A stretch of DNA of 64,000 nucleotides from the NCBI GenBank assembly GCA_964020155.1, contig OZ026546.1, positions 8,268,879 to 8,332,878 of the forward strand, written 5' to 3'. Source of the DNA: Chondrilla cf. caribensis. Lineage: Eukaryota; Porifera; Demospongiae; Chondrillida; Chondrillidae. Position 1 is the first letter of the stretch. Each line of letters starts with the position of its first letter. The notes beneath the pieces are model-generated. The model was not told where the DNA came from. It searched no databases and saw only the letters and a program-made list of their open reading frames with translations. This document shows positions 60,801-64,000 of the stretch, one piece after another. A program made the translations under genes and the position numbers.

Positions 60801-63755
60801 CTACATGCCAGGTCTGAATATGAGACAAACAACCCGACGCAAATCTCCAAAGAAGATGTAGCGGTTTTCCAAGAGGAAGAAGTGAAGTCTTCATGCCAGG
60901 ATGGATGTTGTGAACACCCAAGAGCCAGAAAATGGATTGGCTGCGACCGTTGTCCTCGGTGGTACCACTGTCTCTGTGTAGGAGTTCCGCACAAGAACGC
61001 TCATTCAGTCACATTCGCATGTTCTCACTGTTTAGATTAGTCGTAGGTACGAGTATTAATCCTTTGTAACACAAACTATCAGGTTCATCCCTGACACTAG
61101 CACTCTGTCCACCATTTATATAATTAAACTTATTAATTAGTGTCCGATTATTCATGACCTCGACCGCTTCGATTCTACCCTATGGTACTCCCCCGTCGCA
61201 AAGATTTTCCTTTCGAAATTATGGCTCTGATCAGGACTTGAGTGTACCCCTTTGGCCATCTAATAGAAATGACCAAATACCTGCACCTTCCGCTGTATGC
61301 AGCAGTGTCCCAAAATACATGCCTTCCGTCCCAAAATATATATTTTCGGACACTTCGCATTTTCGATCGTAACTTTTCTTATGAAGCGTTAATTCAGTTC
61401 TCTCTCGGTATACCAGGATATTATTGTTCGCCCACCGATTGAGCCAAGAATCGTAACAAACGGCCTTCGTACGGGTGAGTACAGATGTCCGATTATTCAT
61501 GGTGTCCCAAAATGGATGCCACGCCCTATATACTTGAAATAAAATCAATAAACGTACGCGTGCGTGTATATATACAGGGAATGAATTTTCTTCGATATGG
61601 ACATAAATGTAAAATGACTATACTCCTGCATGAGAGATCTAGCTGTTTACAGACTGCAGGGATTATTATAGTCATCAATATAGTATGCATGCTCATAGTC
61701 AATACAATATCACAACACTTGTTGCCTTCAGTGTACAGCCCTTCGCCAGGTTGGGATCAGTACTGATATTCAACTTGACACGTAGCATCTGTCAACACCC
61801 ATTTTTTTCCAATACGTATATTACTTTTTCAACTTTTCCAACGCTTGATCAGACGGTTATTGATAACATATATATATCGCATGGGTAGGCAGGCGAGTAG
61901 GCAGGCCAGGTATGTACATACAGGTTATTTCTTTGGTTGCAGAATGACTGTCAAGAGTATTTGGAGGTCTATTACAGTTGTTTCTGTCAAATACCTGTAA
62001 TATTGACAATTTTTAAATGTCAAACATTCATTTTCAATGCTAGAGTATTTTAATAGTTGCTATAATTATAATGCACATTTGGTATATAATAATGCACAAA
62101 TTGATCACTCGAATACATACTGAATAATGAACTTATGTTTAGAGCTATGTAGCATTTTCAAAAATGTATCCAGAACCTTTATAACAAACAAAGATAACAA
62201 ACATGTGTACTCTGGTAAGGTGAATTTCAAAATGAAACCAATAATTCTCAATGGGTTGATTGTGATGTTAATTATAAGTTTCTAGGATCAGTTTCATTTT
62301 CAAAATAATATTATGTACACTTCTATTGTCAGTTATCAAATAGCTGTTGTTGGCTCTGTGTCTGTACAGGTGATGCTGACCTCTCCATCTCCACATCCAC
62401 TCCTACTCCATGTTATGGAGATGTTTTGACTCTAGTGTGTCACCATCCTGAGCTGGCCAGCAATCCTGAAAAGTACATTACTGCCATTCCTCAATGGAGG
62501 GAGAATGGTAGAAAGATTGCACTATTCATTCCTTCCGTGTTCACTGCTGAGACAGCTGTCAACCTCACACGTACAACTCTCACCATCAACATTACAAGGG
62601 ACCGCTTCAGGAGCAAGTCATTCAACTATTCTTGTCTGCTAGTGTTAGCTGGTGAGAATGGACTGCAAACTGGTGGAGTGGAAAGTAGTGAAGAGGTCGT
62701 TGTAGATCCTGTGGGTGAGTGACTGGTGATGTGGGTAAAAAATCTTGTCTGTGAATCCTATTGTTTATGTACATGTTAAAGTTGGAGACTGTATAACATT
62801 CTTCAGATGTGCCACCAGCTCCAGTAGTTCTTCAGAAACCAAATGCAACTTCTGACATCATAAAATGGCAGCTCAACCCCAAATGCTTCACAGTCCTGGT
62901 CTACCACATTCTGTGGTTTCCGGTGGACAGCCACTATCAACTGGTGTCATCAGCTACCACCAGCAGAACAGAGTTCACTCTGACCAACTTGCACAGCAAT
63001 ACGTCCTACATGGTGGAGATTGTTGCCGAAACTGTTGACAAGACCCACACAATGTATTATTGTAACGTATCAACCACCTTCACCTTTGTGACACCAGGTA
63101 CGGTAAAGGGTCAACATAATATACAGTGCTATGTTAAGTGTGATATAATGTGATGTAATATAATATGTACAGCTTATAACAAGATCCAGCCAAAGTTAAG
63201 TAAACCTGTAACACTACCAACAAGTGAGTGTGTATCACTCTTAACATGTTCGACTTCTCTTTAATGTATTTCACTTTGTTCATGGTGTAGCTCTGTCTTC
63301 AGACCAATTTTTACACATTTCTTGCTCTGGTCAGTATGCTGTTATCGGTTGTCTTGCTGTCACCATCATTACAAGTTGGCTGTTTTTCACTCTCATCATT
63401 GCTGTACTCTGTAGGAAGTTATCCAATACAATGCAAGGTATTTCAATGTCAAAATGGATGTTGAAATTAATGTATGCTTGTGACTCTATTGAGAAAATGA
63501 CTGAAACTAATACATCCCCAATTTATTTGTCTGATTGGTTTGTATGCTATAATATGGGCTTTATCAGTATCCTGTAAGTCCTGAAAATATGATTATGGTG
63601 TGTGATAGCAAATCATATGTCTGTCTGACTGCTAACATTGTGTAGGGGATGTCGAGAACAGCACTACCCCACCTGTTGAAGGACCTTATGTTGTGATGGA
63701 AGACAATCCTGCTTATGTCACTATTGAACTGAGGGACAAAACTGCTACTTTATGA
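57873..63755 (+). CDS. locus D, short form: Ig-FN3 receptor with YVVM/NPAY/YVTI tail
   Basis: A 349-residue type I membrane protein from six exons: 57873-57978 (signal, MMKTQRHWCPVAVAG start), 62370-62714 (Ig-like), 62807-63097 (FN3), 63173-63223 (17-residue stalk), 63291-63437 (transmembrane, then CRKLSN) and 63646-63755 (tail). All junctions are phase 1 and the frame is intact. It is the closest paralogue of locus C. Intron 1 is enlarged by a pogo-like element. The tail reads PYVVM, then EDNPAYVTI: YxxM, NPxY and YxxI within 13 residues; locus C has Cys instead of the first Tyr and SPAY instead of NPAY. By analogy, a long module should follow beyond the window end. Confidence 0.85.
58076..61526 (+). 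mobile_element. pogo/Tigger-like transposon, 3451 bp, with about 386-bp inverted ends
   Basis: It begins GGGCGTGGCATCCATTTTGG, ends with the complement, and is flanked by TA (58074-58075 and 61527-61528). The inverted repeats (58076-58462 and 61142-61526) differ at only a few positions, so insertion is recent. It carries one spliced transposase gene. The paralogous intron of locus C (about 46061-46100) has the corresponding sequence without the element, giving an empty site. Such long inverted repeats are unusual for pogo-type elements. Confidence 0.92.
58752..61040 (+). CDS. pogo-like DDE transposase with C-terminal PHD finger
   Basis: 717 residues from two exons (58752-60513 and 60649-61040; both splice sites are consensus and the phase agrees). 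I chose the ATG at 58752 because a splice acceptor ends at 58749; an in-frame ATG at 58731 would be intronic. Order: a psq-type helix-turn-helix (SLRKAAEEYGIPRSTLHNKV, about 55-90), a CENP-B-like second DNA-binding half (WWDSFRCRHPEI), and a DDE_1 catalytic core with NCDETG, LLLDGHSSH and QPLDNGTF; the last two Asp are separated by 35 residues. A Glu/Lys-rich coiled coil follows (about 540-590). Exon 2 adds a PHD-like finger (GCDRCPRWYHCLC with a final ACSHC). It binds the element ends and cuts and pastes it at TA. Intact. Confidence 0.9.
61529..62369. other. remainder of locus D intron 1
   Basis: Parallels 46080-46964 of locus C, with modest divergence. No coding sequence. Short AT-rich and TATATA stretches only. 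Confidence 0.5.
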
Positions 63756-64000
63756 TCACAATGATTATAAATATATTATATATATGGACGTGTAGGTAGT
63801 GTAGATGATTGGAGTTGTACTGTGACACTACTATGTATATTACTGTAAGTGTTGAATCCTCCAATATCGTTTCATTTCTACCTTACTCGAGGCAATGATG
63901 GCGTTCAAAGATTTATAGATATTGAGTATGATCGAAGAAGAACAAGTAACCGTACTGTTGTGTACGTAGACAAATTGAATATTATTATGAATTATTCATT
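63756..64000. other. 3' flank of locus D short form, paralogous to the locus C spacer
   Basis: The sequence from about 63894 (ATGATGGCGTTCAAAGAT to ATGAATTATTCATT) matches 48350-48450 behind the locus C short tail. The tandem duplication therefore continues past the window end. Confidence 0.6.

Overview
Eukaryotic, intron-rich, AT-rich animal DNA. Multi-domain type I membrane proteins built from Ig-like and fibronectin III (FN3) exons, short GT-AG introns, and an APE-type LINE, a tyrosine-recombinase (Ngaro/DIRS-like) retroelement, a pogo/Tigger-like transposon and many small TA-flanked inverted-repeat elements point to an early-branching marine invertebrate. A sponge is my best guess, but I cannot prove it from one window. 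Exon limits were set by hand from splice sites and codon phase. LAYOUT: 1-2.7 kb, noncoding with one miniature inverted-repeat element. 2.7-5.7 kb, a 5'-truncated LINE (minus). 5.8-7.0 kb, an inverted-repeat element encoding a Ulp1-like protease tail plus PHD finger (minus). 8.3-19.5 kb, receptor locus A. 20.5-21 kb, a minisatellite. 21.6-24.1 kb, a decayed receptor copy. 24.7-26.3 kb, nested TIR elements. 27.0-44.9 kb, receptor locus B, carrying a roughly 4.5 kb Ngaro/DIRS-like retroelement in one intron. 45.9-57 kb, receptor locus C. 57.9-63.8 kb, receptor locus D, whose first intron holds a 3451-bp pogo-like element. The window ends just after the short tail of D. RECEPTORS: loci A, B and C share one plan. 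A signal-peptide exon and Ig/FN3 exons lead to a first transmembrane exon and a short tyrosine-motif tail that ends in a stop. Downstream, with no convincing signal exon of its own, lies a second set of Ig/FN3 exons, a second transmembrane exon and a long cytoplasmic region. Ectodomain exons are phase 1-1, so each locus could splice the same N-terminus either to the short tail or, by skipping it, to the long tail. The short tails of A and B end in two YxxL motifs spaced as in a vertebrate ITAM, the second also fitting the ITIM consensus; those of C and D carry YVTI. The long tails carry one (A) or three (B, C) copies of a 120-140 residue alpha/beta-looking domain that I do not recognise. This cluster of paired, tandemly duplicated Ig/FN3 receptors with ITAM/ITIM-like tails and an unrecognised repeated intracellular domain is the main discovery candidate. 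An allorecognition or innate immune role is plausible but is inference only.
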